A stretch of DNA of 64,000 nt from Fibrivirga algicola (lineage in GTDB: Bacteria; Bacteroidota; Bacteroidia; Cytophagales; Spirosomataceae): contig NZ_WAEL01000002.1 in the NCBI RefSeq assembly GCF_011742925.1, positions 1 through 64,000 of the forward strand, given 5' to 3'. Shown here piece after piece: positions 42,869 to 53,000 of this stretch. The first letter of the stretch is position 1; each line of letters begins with the position of its first letter. A model generated the notes under the pieces. That model was not told the origin of the DNA. It ran no database searches and worked only from the letters and a program-made list of their open reading frames with translations. The translations under genes were made by a program, and so were the position numbers.

Positions 42869-45745
42869 ATGCGCACTGCCTTTTTTTGCCTGTTCAGCCT
42901 GCTTCTATTTTTACCCACTGTTGCCCAGAAAACCACCCCACCCCGATCAGGTATTTCGGATGCCACCTTTGCTGCACCACCCGCCAACTATGGCATCCGC
43001 TGCTGGTGGTGGTGGCTCAACGGCAACGTAACTAAGGAGGTGATCACCCGCGACCTGGAGGCCATGAAAGCGAAGGGCTTCAGCGGGGCCTGCATTTTCG
43101 ACGCAGGCGGGGCCGAGCAGCGCGGCAACGCGCAGGTGCCGGAAGGCCCCCTGTTTGGGTCACCCGCCTGGCGCGAGTTGTACCTGCATGCCGTTCAGGA
43201 AGCCAACCGGCTGGGACTGGTCCTGAGCATGAGCATCCAAAGCGGCTGGAACCTTGGGGGACCAGACATTACCCCGGCCGAAGCCGCCAAACAACTAACC
43301 TGGTCGGAAGTGACGGTGAAGGGACCGATGACGTACCGCGAAACCGTACCGCGCCCAGCCATGAAAGACGGGCTGTACAACGACATCGCCGTGCTGGCGT
43401 TCCCGAAAAACACAACAAAGCGCGCCGCAATCCGCGATTTGCAGGCCAAAGCAGGCACCATCGAACTGGGTGGCTCGGCTCCCGACACCCGGTTTTTGCT
43501 AACCGACGTACCTGCCACACCGGGCGAAACCGACACCCCACCGACGGCTGTTCAGAACCTGACCGCCAGCATGACTGCGCAGGGCGTGCTGACGTGGCAA
43601 GTGCCCGCGGGCGAGTGGACAATCATGCGCTTTGGCTACACACCAACCGGTGCTGAGGTATCAACGTCGAGCGGGAAATGGCAGGGGCGCGTACTCGATC
43701 CGCTGAACCCCAAAACGTTCAACCGTTATTGGGACACCAATGTGGAGCCGTTGCTCAAGCTGATCGGCCCCATGGCGGGCAAGACCTTGAAATACTTGCA
43801 AACCGACAGTTGGGAAGCAGGTGGCTGCAACTGGACCGAAACCTTTGCGCAGGAGTTCCGGAAACGACGGCGCTACGATATAATGCCGTATTTGCCCGTG
43901 GTGGCCGGAAAAATCGTGGGTAGCCGCGACGAGAGCAACCGCTTTCTGGCCGACCTCCGCAAAACCATCAGCGACTGTGTAGCCGAGAATCATTACGCTG
44001 TTTTTGCCCAGCGGTCAGCTAAATACGGCATTGGACTGCAACCCGAATCGGCGGGGCCGCACGCGGGGCCGTTCGACGGACTGAAAAACTACGGCTACAG
44101 CGACATCATGATGAGCGAATTCTGGTCGCCGTCGCCGCACCGGCCAACGCCTGTCAACCGGTTTTTCGTGAAACAGGCCGCCAGTGCCGCGCACATTTAT
44201 AACAAACCGCTGGTGGGTGCCGAATCGTTTACAACGATCGGGCCGCACTGGAACGACGTGATCTGGTCGGCCATGAAATCGAGCGCCGACCATGAATTTT
44301 GCGCCGGTCTGAACCTGGTATATCTCCACACGTTCACCTGCTCGCCCAAAGAAATGGGCCTGCCCGGTCAGGAATACTTTGCCGGTACGCACTTCAACCC
44401 GAACGTAACCTGGTGGGATTACTCGACGGGCTTTGTTCAGTACCTGACCCGCTGCCAGTACATCCTGCAGCAAGGCCAATCGGTAGCCGACGTGCTGTAT
44501 TACTATGGCGACCACGTACCCAACATTGCCCGCCAGAAAGCCGACGATCCGGGACACGCCCTGCCCGAGTTCGATTACGATGTGATCAACGAAGACCGGC
44601 TGAAGGTACTAAGCGTGAAAAATGGCCTGATCATGCTGCCCCACGGCTTGTCGTATCGGGTGCTGGTATTGCCCGACCATCAGGTGCTCTCGCTGGCGGC
44701 CCTTCGTAAAGTGGCGCAACTGGTGCAGGCCGGTGGAACGGTGATTGGGCTGAAGCCAACATCAACGGCAAGTCTGGTAGGGTATCCGGCCAGCGAAACC
44801 GAGCTAAAAACCCTGGCCGACCGGCTGTGGGGCGCGGGCAAATCGGCCGTGGGTGAACACAAAACGGGTGCAGGTCGCGTAATCTGGGGCAAAACAGCCC
44901 GTGAACTGTTGCTCAGTGATGGCGTAAAACCCGACGCTGAGCTGACGAGTACCACCGCCGGACAGGTATTCGATTATTTCCACAAAACGCTGAACAATGT
45001 CGACTACTATTTCGTCAGCAATCAGAATGCTGTGGCGACCCAACTGACGGCCTCGTTCCGCGTAAATGGTCGCCAGCCCGAGTTGTGGGACCCCGCTACC
45101 GGTCGCATCAAACCGGCTACGGCGTTTCAGCAGAAAGACGGACGCATCAGCCTTCCGCTCGATCTAACGCCCTACGGCTCAGTGTTCGTCGTGTTCCGCA
45201 AACCCATTTCGGCCACGCAGCAGGGTACCACCACAGCGCGAAACACCCCAACCTATAAACCGGTATCGACGCTGGAAGGCCCCTGGCAGGTGTCATTTGA
45301 CCCGAAATGGATATCGAGCGGCCCCTCATCCGTCACATTCGAAACCCTCGTCGACTGGACCTCACGACCGGAAGAGGGTATTCATTTTTACTCGGGCACT
45401 GCCACCTACCGCAACACGTTTGATGCCCCCGCCAACACCGGCAATCTATTTCTCGACCTGGGCAGTGTGCAGGATGTGGGCGTGGCACGGGTACGGCTCA
45501 ACGGGCAGGACCTGGGGATTGTCTGGGCACCACCATTCCGCGTGTCGGTCGGCAACGCGCTGAAGCCAATGGGCAACCAACTGGAAATCGAGGTCGTCAA
45601 CTCGTGGCGCAACCGACTTATCGGCGACCGGACCAAACCCAAAGAGCAACGGCTCACCAACACCAACATCACCGTCCGCCCCGACTGGAAAGTACAACCG
45701 TCTGGCCTGCTCGGCCCGGTGCAGTTGTTTTCAGCCTCCGAGTAG
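42869..45745 (+). CDS. Secreted GH106-type alpha-L-rhamnosidase
   Basis: 958 residues with signal peptide MRTAFFCLFSLLLFLPTVAQ. The catalytic barrel begins with the family-typical WWWWLNGNVTKEVITRDLEA and MKAKGFSGACIFDAGG, then LVLSMSIQSGWNLGGPDITP; acidic candidates for catalysis lie in YLQTDSWEAGGCNW, GLQPESAGPHAGPFDGLKNY and SEFWSP. A C-terminal galactose-binding-like domain (~800-958) carries FYSGTATYRNTF, LGSVQDVGVARVRLNGQDLG and IEVVNSWRNRLIGDRT. Members remove terminal L-rhamnose from plant or microbial polysaccharides; exact linkage is not predictable. No SusC/SusD pair is adjacent, so it acts alone or with distant loci. Periplasmic or secreted. Confidence 0.9.
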   Translation: MRTAFFCLFSLLLFLPTVAQKTTPPRSGISDATFAAPPANYGIRCWWWWLNGNVTKEVITRDLEAMKAKGFSGACIFDAGGAEQRGNAQVPEGPLFGSPAWRELYLHAVQEANRLGLVLSMSIQSGWNLGGPDITPAEAAKQLTWSEVTVKGPMTYRETVPRPAMKDGLYNDIAVLAFPKNTTKRAAIRDLQAKAGTIELGGSAPDTRFLLTDVPATPGETDTPPTAVQNLTASMTAQGVLTWQVPAGEWTIMRFGYTPTGAEVSTSSGKWQGRVLDPLNPKTFNRYWDTNVEPLLKLIGPMAGKTLKYLQTDSWEAGGCNWTETFAQEFRKRRRYDIMPYLPVVAGKIVGSRDESNRFLADLRKTISDCVAENHYAVFAQRSAKYGIGLQPESAGPHAGPFDGLKNYGYSDIMMSEFWSPSPHRPTPVNRFFVKQAASAAHIYNKPLVGAESFTTIGPHWNDVIWSAMKSSADHEFCAGLNLVYLHTFTCSPKEMGLPGQEYFAGTHFNPNVTWWDYSTGFVQYLTRCQYILQQGQSVADVLYYYGDHVPNIARQKADDPGHALPEFDYDVINEDRLKVLSVKNGLIMLPHGLSYRVLVLPDHQVLSLAALRKVAQLVQAGGTVIGLKPTSTASLVGYPASETELKTLADRLWGAGKSAVGEHKTGAGRVIWGKTARELLLSDGVKPDAELTSTTAGQVFDYFHKTLNNVDYYFVSNQNAVATQLTASFRVNGRQPELWDPATGRIKPATAFQQKDGRISLPLDLTPYGSVFVVFRKPISATQQGTTTARNTPTYKPVSTLEGPWQVSFDPKWISSGPSSVTFETLVDWTSRPEEGIHFYSGTATYRNTFDAPANTGNLFLDLGSVQDVGVARVRLNGQDLGIVWAPPFRVSVGNALKPMGNQLEIEVVNSWRNRLIGDRTKPKEQRLTNTNITVRPDWKVQPSGLLGPVQLFSASE

Positions 45746-46193
45746 GTCATGTTCAATGCGTGTTGCCTGGTGGTGTGTTGCTTCGCTTGCCTGTCGAAAA
45801 GCCTGGAGTAAAAGCAATCCATTGACGCATTGTACTCCATGCCAAAGCAACGCGATTTATCCCGTCGGGATTTCGCAGCGTAGCGTCGGTAGTAGCTAAA
45901 TCGGCCTCACGTCCGTAGCGTGCCGTGGGTACGTCACCTGCAAGGTTGTGGCGCACCTACGGCACGCTGAAAAACTGGGTAGTCAATCTTATTCTACCAA
46001 CGCTGCGCTATCAAGCCCCTGACGGGGTAAAAAGCTTCGCTTCCGTAGAGACAAGCAAAAGCGGGATGACTAGGCTAGACCTATGGCTAAACAATCAATT
46101 AGCGGTCATCTGGAATAAGCTAACTCGTAAGCTGTCAGCAGATTATCAATAATCAACCTCAACACGTTACTTTGGTGAGTCAACCCATCGACC
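45746..46193. repeat. 450-bp intergenic region: repeat copy 3, hairpin and promoter-like box
   Basis: 45750-45810 holds the third copy of the degenerate GCTTCGC repeat (CATGTTCAATGCGTG, GTGTTGCTTCGCTTGCC). AGCGTGCCGTGGGT (45917-45930) pairs with ACCTACGGCACGCT (45955-45968), one G-T position. TTACTTTG at 46167-46174 is 20 bp before the next start. No gene seen. Confidence 0.5.
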
Positions 46194-46682
46194 ATGCAAT
46201 CGACTCACCAAACTACCGACCAGCGAATCAAAGCTGGGATTCTGATCTTCTGGGCGCTTTACTTTTCCATCATCTGTGTCAGCAACAGCACCGACGCGCT
46301 GAAAGCCCTGGGCCTTCTCCCGCCCGACTTCCGGTTCGTGTCGGGCAACTACAGCTTGGTCAGTAAAGTAGTTGGCATCTATGACGTTACGGCGGGACTG
46401 GCGGGGTTATTTTTCGCCGGGGTTATCCTCTGGGAAGGACTCGGCGCTTTTCTGTTCTGGAAAGCGTTGATCGATACCGTTCGGCAGCCCAGCCTTAGCC
46501 AATCGGCAACGTACCTGGCGCTGGGTGTGACCCTTGGCTTATGGGCCATGTTCATCGTTATCGACGAGGTGTTTCTGGCCTACGAGTTCCCCGGCCTTTC
46601 GGCTACGTTTTTCAGCCTGTTGCTGGCCGAACTGGGTACGTTAATTCTCTTCCGACTGATCGACCAAGAGCAACGTACCTAG
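46194..46682 (+). CDS. Small four-helix integral membrane protein
   Basis: 162 residues. Hydrophobic segments at ~14-32 (GILIFWALYFSIICVS), ~62-85 (IYDVTAGLAGLFFAGVIL), ~103-125 and ~130-155 suggest four membrane helices. A conserved-looking loop SNSTDALKALGLLPPDF follows helix 1. The placing of the N-terminal SN.TD and the following helices recalls DUF2165-type proteins, but I am not sure of that. Function unknown. It stands alone on the plus strand and converges with two NlpE-like genes. Confidence 0.75.
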   Translation: MQSTHQTTDQRIKAGILIFWALYFSIICVSNSTDALKALGLLPPDFRFVSGNYSLVSKVVGIYDVTAGLAGLFFAGVILWEGLGAFLFWKALIDTVRQPSLSQSATYLALGVTLGLWAMFIVIDEVFLAYEFPGLSATFFSLLLAELGTLILFRLIDQEQRT

Positions 46683-46706
46683 TTTAGCTCGACGGCAATT
46701 CACACT

Positions 46707-46724
46707 CTGGTTGCCACCAACCAG
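46707..46724. terminator. Hairpin between convergent genes
   Basis: CTGGTTG (46707-46713), loop CCAC, CAACCAG (46718-46724). Perfect 7-bp stem without a T-run. Confidence 0.4.
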
Positions 46725-46751
46725 CCTGGTCATCAGGTGAGCCAATGCCAA

Positions 46752-47297
46752 TCAGTTGCCCGCCGCCTGACTGTCGACGCGATTGAGCGTATAGCTCAGG
46801 TCGGCGGTACCAACCCGGAAACCCTTCGCCTGATCGAGAATAAACAGTACGTTGTCGTCTCCTTTCAGCAAGTACACGTAGATACCCGGCGTTTCTGAGT
46901 CTAACTGATACACCTCGGCATTCGGGTCCGTTTGCGACCCCTGCACGCGTGTCCATTTCCCCTCCCGCTCACGGGCAGTACCCAAAACGCCCCGTAGCTT
47001 GTAAGTCGTGGGCGCATGCGTGACCGGGTCCTGAAACAGGGTAATGCGCCATTTTACTTTCCAGCACTCGGGGCTAACCGTTAATTTCCAGTCACGGGCG
47101 ATGTCGGCGCAGGGGAAGCGGCCATCGAACGTTCCCAGCACCGACGGCCCTGTGGGCACTAACAGGCGACCCGTTGCTTTGAGCGGTACATTCTGGCTAC
47201 GGGGTGGCTGCGCCCGTAGTCCCCACGAGGACGCCAACAGGCAGGTCAGCATCAGCAGGGAAACGCGTATGGCTCGTGTGGTGCAGGTGGTGTTCAT
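46752..47297 (-). CDS. NlpE-like envelope protein (paralogue 1)
   Basis: 181 residues from ATG 47297, fixed by an ATGA overlap with the stop of the preceding gene. Signal peptide MNTTCTTRAIRVSLLMLTCL to about LRAQ. The mature part has the NlpE N-domain order: VLGTFDGRFPCADI, a strand pair with KVKWRITLFQDP, TTYKLRGVLG, REGKWTRVQG, AEVYQLDSETPG, NVLFILDQAKGFRVG and SYTLNR. NlpE is an outer-membrane lipoprotein that reports copper and adhesion stress; its CxxC is not intact here (PCADI) and there is no lipobox. Paralogous to the next upstream gene. Role as an envelope sensor or quality factor is inferred. Confidence 0.75.
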   Translation of the reverse strand: MNTTCTTRAIRVSLLMLTCLLASSWGLRAQPPRSQNVPLKATGRLLVPTGPSVLGTFDGRFPCADIARDWKLTVSPECWKVKWRITLFQDPVTHAPTTYKLRGVLGTAREREGKWTRVQGSQTDPNAEVYQLDSETPGIYVYLLKGDDNVLFILDQAKGFRVGTADLSYTLNRVDSQAAGN

Positions 47298-47767
47298 TGC
47301 TTGTTCAGGGTATAGCTCCAACCACCGTGCCCAATCATGAGCCGGCCTTGCTGATCGAGCAGGTGAAGCAGTTTATTATCGAGATTGACCAGCGCAATGG
47401 CCTCGCCGGATGAATCGGGTACCAACTGGTAAATCGTCCGGTTGCGAGTATCCTGAGTAATGCGCCAAACGCCGGTTTTCTGCTTGCTGCCACCGCCGTT
47501 GACAAAGCCGGTTGTGTTGGCCAGCGTCATGCCGTAGGTGTAGTCGAGCGTAAACCTACCGGGTGTTTTTGTGGCAGCGTCGACTTGCAGGGTCAGCTTC
47601 CACTTGATAAACTCACAATCGGTATCGGTTGGAATGGTCAGCAACACCCGCGGAATAAGATCGCAGGGGGTGCTGGCAACAAAGGTAGCCGGCTCAGGGG
47701 CGGATCGGCTTGCCTGAATAAAGCCAACGGCCAGGAGGACAAAACATACGCGGAGATACTGGTTCAT
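47294..47767 (-). CDS. NlpE-like envelope protein (paralogue 2)
   Basis: 157 residues with signal peptide MNQYLRVCFVLLAVGFIQAS. Shares with its neighbour the order C.LIPR, DTDCEFIKWKLTLQVD, GRFTLDYTYGMTL, KTGVWRITQD, TIYQLVPDSSGEAIALVN, NKLLHLLDQQGRLMIG and SYTLNK. First gene of a two-gene unit; its TGA overlaps the next ATG (ATGA), so the two proteins are made together, probably in similar amounts. Divergent from the M14 peptidase gene, 233 bp away. Family assignment to NlpE is by pattern only. Confidence 0.75.
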   Translation of the reverse strand: MNQYLRVCFVLLAVGFIQASRSAPEPATFVASTPCDLIPRVLLTIPTDTDCEFIKWKLTLQVDAATKTPGRFTLDYTYGMTLANTTGFVNGGGSKQKTGVWRITQDTRNRTIYQLVPDSSGEAIALVNLDNKLLHLLDQQGRLMIGHGGWSYTLNKQ

Positions 47768-48000
47768 ACCTAGTTAGCACCGTCCGTGTATCACAAACAG
47801 GGCTATTATGCATAAAGTCCGGCTGACAGAAAGCTTACTCACCTGCCGGTGACCAGCAGGCCTACGACCATCCGCCGTAGCCAAAAAGTCGTAGTCGTTT
47901 CAGGCGTGGTTCATCGGGCAGTTTCTGTAGCCCTTTTCCGGATCCTTATTGGTCAGGCAGTCGGTTTCCGGGTAACTTGGGGCGTCATACAACCGTCATC

Positions 48001-49725
48001 ATGAAAAAACACCTTTACTGGCTGTTCTGCCTCTTGGCTAGTCCCGTTTTTGCCCAAACAAACCCCTCACTTGTTACCCCTTACGAACGCAGCCAGGGCC
48101 AAGAGACGGCAACGTACCCGGAAATCATCGACTACTACCAGCGGCTCGACAAGCAGTTTGACCAGGCAAAGCTGATCGAGGTGGGTAAAACCGACGTGGG
48201 CAAACCGCTGCACCTCTTTTTGCTGGCAGCCGACAAGAACTTCACCGCCCGTCCCAACCGCGTAACGCTGCTGATCAACAACGGCATTCACCCCGGCGAA
48301 CCGGAAGGCATCGACGCCTGCATGATGATAGCGCGTGACCTGCTGCAAAGCAATAAACTGCCCAAAAACGTGCTGCTGGCCATTGTGCCGGTCTTCAACG
48401 TGGGCGGCAGCCTGAACCGGGGTGTATCGCGGGCCAACCAGAACGGACCCATAACGTATGGGTTCCGGGGAAACGCCCGCAACCTGAACCTCAACCGCGA
48501 CTTTATTAAGGCCGACGCCGAAAACACGCGGGCGTTTCAGGCCATGTACCAGCAGCTGAAGCCGCAGGTGTTCATCGATAATCACACCAGCGACGGGGCC
48601 GACTACCAACACGTGGTCACGTATTTCGCCACGCAGAAAGACAAACTGCACCCCGCTGTTTCGGGCTATATGACGCAAACCTTCCAGCCCGCCCTCGACA
48701 AAGCCCTTGCCGATAAAGGTTTCCCGATAGCACCCTACGTGAATCACCCGAAAGACACGCCCGAAAGTGGACTGCTGGGCTATAACGATTCGCCACGCTA
48801 CACCACAGGTTACGCGGCGATGTTCAACTGCTTCGGCTTCACACTCGAAACGCATATGTGGAAAGACTATCCGGCGCGCGTAAAAGGCAGTTATGCGTTC
48901 GATGAGGCCGTGCTGCGCCTGTGCGAGCGCGACGCCAGTTTGATTCTGGCCAACAAACAGCGCGCCGATGCCGCCGTAAGTCAGCAAACCACCTTCGCCC
49001 TTAACTACCGCCTCGACCGCAGCAAGGTCGACTCGGTAACGTTTCTAGGTTACGAAGCAAGCTACAAACCCAGCGATGTGTCGGGCTTGAAACGGTTGTT
49101 TTACGACCGCACCAAGCCATTCACCAAGCGCGTTCCCTATATGAATTCGTTTGTGGCCGACCTGCAACTCACTAAACCGGCTGGGTACGTTATCCCTCAG
49201 GCATGGGCCGAAGTAATCAGGCTACTGAAGCGCAACGGCGTCAACATGCAAACACTCCCCAGAGACACGCTTATGGCTGTATCGGCCTATTACCTGGACG
49301 ACTATAAAACCAGCCAGCGCCCCTACGAGGGACACTACCTGCATACCGGCGTAAAACTCAGAACGGAGCCTCAGCGCATTCAGTTTTACAAAGGAGATTA
49401 CCTCATTCTGACCAACCAGCCTGTGAATCGGTACCTGATCGAAACGCTGGAACCGCAGGCGCAGGATTCGTTTTTTGCCTGGAATTTCTTCGACAGCATC
49501 CTCGACCAGAAAGAATATTTCTCCGATTATATCTTCGAAGACACCGCCGCCGAACTGCTCCGCACCAACCCCGCCCTTCGCCAGAAGCTGGCCGACAAAC
49601 GCGCCACCGATAAAGCCTTCGCCGAAAGTGCCAACGCGCAACTGGAGTTTATTTACAAGCAAACGCCCTACTTCGAGAAGACCTTCAACCGTTACCCGGT
49701 GTACCGATTAGAAACTAGGCGCTAG
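48001..49725 (+). CDS. Secreted M14-family zinc carboxypeptidase
   Basis: 574 residues from ATG 48001, which begins the signal peptide MKKHLYWLFCLLASPVFAQ. Zinc ligands His97 and Glu100 in NNGIHPGEPEG and His195 in FIDNHTSDG; substrate-binding NLNLNRDF (Arg166); candidate catalytic Glu283 in FTLETHMW. The catalytic domain spans ~30-320 and a C-terminal region of ~250 residues of unknown fold follows. It probably trims peptides in the periplasm. Own terminator downstream; no functional link with neighbours is evident. Confidence 0.93.
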   Translation: MKKHLYWLFCLLASPVFAQTNPSLVTPYERSQGQETATYPEIIDYYQRLDKQFDQAKLIEVGKTDVGKPLHLFLLAADKNFTARPNRVTLLINNGIHPGEPEGIDACMMIARDLLQSNKLPKNVLLAIVPVFNVGGSLNRGVSRANQNGPITYGFRGNARNLNLNRDFIKADAENTRAFQAMYQQLKPQVFIDNHTSDGADYQHVVTYFATQKDKLHPAVSGYMTQTFQPALDKALADKGFPIAPYVNHPKDTPESGLLGYNDSPRYTTGYAAMFNCFGFTLETHMWKDYPARVKGSYAFDEAVLRLCERDASLILANKQRADAAVSQQTTFALNYRLDRSKVDSVTFLGYEASYKPSDVSGLKRLFYDRTKPFTKRVPYMNSFVADLQLTKPAGYVIPQAWAEVIRLLKRNGVNMQTLPRDTLMAVSAYYLDDYKTSQRPYEGHYLHTGVKLRTEPQRIQFYKGDYLILTNQPVNRYLIETLEPQAQDSFFAWNFFDSILDQKEYFSDYIFEDTAAELLRTNPALRQKLADKRATDKAFAESANAQLEFIYKQTPYFEKTFNRYPVYRLETRR

Positions 49726-49743
49726 AAGGTAAAAAACGAAGTC

Positions 49744-49801
49744 AGCCATAGTCAGTGTCTCCCCTTAAACTGGCTGGGGAGACACCGACTATGGCTTTTT
49801 T
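49744..49801. terminator. Strong bidirectional intrinsic terminator
   Basis: AGCCATAGTC-A-GTGTCTCCCC (49744-49764) pairs with GGGGAGACAC-C-GACTATGGCT (49776-49796), one mismatch in 21. TTTTTT follows on the right, and AAAAAA at 49731-49736 provides a T-run for the minus strand. Confidence 0.9.
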
Positions 49802-49815
49802 GTGGCTGTTCACGA

Positions 49816-50019
49816 TTAGCAGGCAACCGCCTGTTGGCTGCTCTTATGTATAGGATCCAGCTCTTTCACTCTGCTAAAAAATAGCCATGGTTCTCCGATT
49901 ACCGCAATGACCTGATTGCCAATAGACATACATAGAGCACAGCCTTTTTTGTAAGTGACCAAAGGGCTACTTATGACTATCCGAAGAACAAACAGGATCG
50001 ATTGCTGTTGTTTTAGCAT
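49816..50019 (-). CDS. Possible small protein, unknown
   Basis: 67 residues from ATG 50019, starting MLKQQQSILFVLRIVISSPL, then a Cys-Val-Ile-rich stretch (KGCALCMSIGNQVIAVIG) and EPWLFFSRVKELDPIHK. Not antisense to any gene; it fills the 320-bp gap before susC. The bidirectional terminator just after its stop has a T-run for this strand, which hints at a real transcript. No family recognised. Could still be chance. Confidence 0.3.
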   Translation of the reverse strand: MLKQQQSILFVLRIVISSPLVTYKKGCALCMSIGNQVIAVIGEPWLFFSRVKELDPIHKSSQQAVAC

Positions 50020-50048
50020 AGTAATTCTGTAGTTTAAATTCAACGCTT

Positions 50049-53000
50049 ATGAAATTTTCCGGCTACCTGCTCTATCTGAGTGTGGTTTGTGGGTATACCA
50101 CTCATGCTCAGACTCCTACTACCTCCCAAACGACTACGCCACCAGCCTCGCCTCAGCCAGCCACTACGGCGGCAAGCAGTCAGACAGGCGTTACTGTTTC
50201 GGGCGTAGTGACCGATGCCCGGTCGGAGCCCTTGCCCGGTGTTACTGTACAGGTCAAAGGCATAGCCCGCGGCACCACTACCAATGTAGATGGCACCTTT
50301 CAACTTAGTGTCCCCGACAGGCAGACCGTTCTGGTATTCAGCTATACGGGCTTTGCACCGCAGGAAATAGTGGTGGGTAACCAGACGTCGATCAACGTGA
50401 AGCTTGGCGAAGACACCCAAACCCTCAACGAGGTGGTGGTGGTAGGCTACGGGACCCAGCGCAAACGTGACCTGACGGGATCGGTGGCACAGCTGAAAGG
50501 GGAAGAGATCACGAAATACCCGGTTCAAACGCCTACCCAGGCTCTGCAAAGTAAACTAGCCGGGGTACAGATCATTGCCTCGGGACGACCCAACGAGCAA
50601 CCACAGATACGGGTGCGGGGCGTGGGCTCAGCGCTGGCTGGGGTTAGCCCGCTCTACGTGGTCGACGGGGTACTGACCGACGATATCCGCAACATCAGCA
50701 ACAACGATATTCAAAGTATCGAAGTCCTGAAAGATGCCTCGGCCGCTATTTATGGGGTACGTGCCGCCAACGGCGTAGTGATCGTGACAACCCGCCGGGG
50801 TAAATCGGGGGCTACCCAGGTGCAGTACGACGCCAACGTGAGCATTCGTCAGCCCGCCAACCTGGTCAGAATGGCCAATCGGGATCAATACATCAGCTAC
50901 CTGACCGATGCGGCCCCAAATCAGAACGTCAACAACCCGCCATTAACCTACGGCGGCACCACCGATTGGTTCAACGAAGCCCTACGTACGGGTGCACAAT
51001 CGAATCAGAACCTATCGATTTCAGGCGGGGGCGAGCGCAACACATTCTTCTTCAGCGCCGGTTACTTTACCGACCTGGGTGTGGTGAATACCAACGATTT
51101 CAAACGCCTGACCATCCGGTCGAACAACGAAGTAAAGATCACCGATAACTTGACGTTCAGCAACCAGCTTTCGTTTTCGCGCGGCAACGAACGGGGCGTC
51201 AACCTCGACGGCGTGTATCAGAGTCTCTACCGGGCGGCTCCTATCGTACCGGCTTTCCAGGACGGCAAGTACGGCAACCTGTCGGCGTTCGGTAACGTGG
51301 GCAACCCTATTCTTAGCCTGGATGCCCGCACCAACCGGATCATCAACAACCGCTTGCAGGGTAATCTGGCTCTGAATTATAAACCCGTTGAATGGCTCAC
51401 GCTGCGCTCGGCGTTCAACACCGATCTTATTTTCAACCGGAATCAGACGTACCTGCGGCAGTTCCAGAACGATGCCCTCACCTTTATCACCGCGGGCGGT
51501 AACCAGCGGCAGCAAAACAGCCAGCTTAGCCTCAACGAAGGCAAATCGGTGCGGTACATTATCGACAACACCGCCACCTTCGATAAGGCATTTGGGCAAA
51601 GCAATGTTTCCTTCCTGCTGGGCGCGGTGACCGAGCAGTTTACCTCCGATTTCATCGAAGGGGCCCGCATTAACATCCCCAACGACCCTAACCTGTGGTA
51701 TCTGGGATTGGGTAACCCCGATCAGCAACTCTCGAACAACAGCGGCGGCGACCTCCAGACCCGGCAGTCGTTCGTCACACGCGTGACCTACAGCTTCAAT
51801 AATCGATATTTGTTCAATGCCTCGCTACGGGCCGATGGCAGCTCCAAATTCCGCGAACGGTGGGGCTACTTCCCTACAGCGGGTGTGGGCTGGGTAATCT
51901 CCGACGAGTCGTTCATGAAACAGCAGAAGCTGTTCGACTTCCTGAAATTCCGGGCAAGCTGGGGCATCCTCGGCAACGACAACATTGCCAGCAACGCATA
52001 TATCCTGACGGCCGCAGTCAATATTCCGTATTTTTATAACAACGGCCTCACACTTGGCTCCGCCATTCAGGACATTAAGAACCAACAACTGAAGTGGGAA
52101 CGTACCCAGCAGGTCGACGCCGGTCTGGAGTTTGCTTTCTTCGGCAGCCGACTCACAGGTGAACTCGATTATTACAACAAAACTACCCGCGACGCACTGG
52201 CTTTTCAGATCATTCCGGCCATTTTTGGTGACCCAGACAACCAGTTTCTGACCAATATCGCGTCATTCAGAAACCAGGGTTTTGAACTTGGCCTTAACTG
52301 GCGCGAAACCACAAAAAGCGGACTGGGCTACACCATTGGTGGTAACCTGACCCTCAACCGCAACCAGATTGTGGGTCTTAATGGTGGACAGGCCTTGCTG
52401 GCCGGTAGTGTTGGGCAACAGGGGTTCACAACCCGTAGCGACAATGGGCAACCCGTAGGCAGCTTTTACGTGCTCGACGCTATTGGGGTCTTTCAGAACC
52501 AGACCGAGATTGACGGGTCACCCGTGTTTGGCACCAGAGCCAACGTACGGCCGGGCGACCTGCGATACCGCGATGTAGATGGCAACGGTGTCATTGATAA
52601 CAACGACCGGATTTATGCGGGCTCGTACCAGCCCAAACTGTACTACGGCATCAACCTTGGCCTGACATTGAAGGGCTTTGATTTGTCGGCTGATATCTAC
52701 GGGAACGCGGGAAATCAGGTGTATAACGGTAAAAAGGCGTTTCGTTTCGAGAACACCGACAACATCGAAGCTGCCTATGCCGACGCGCGGTGGCTATCCA
52801 CTCGGCCTTCGCAAACCGATCCCCGGCTGATTACTTCCGCCACGCCTGCTTCGACCTATTTCGTAGAATCGGGCTCCTTTGTTCGGCTCAACAACCTAAC
52901 GTTAGGCTACACCATCCCGTCAGTCCTGAAAGACAAGATCAAACTCCGCACGGCACGTCTTTTCGTGACGGCCCAGAACCTGGTCACCTTCCAGAAATTC

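Noticed and set aside
48067-48987. Open antisense frame of 306 codons inside the M14 peptidase gene
   Set aside because: The plus-strand frame has signal peptide and all zinc ligands; the antisense frame has no motif or start context.
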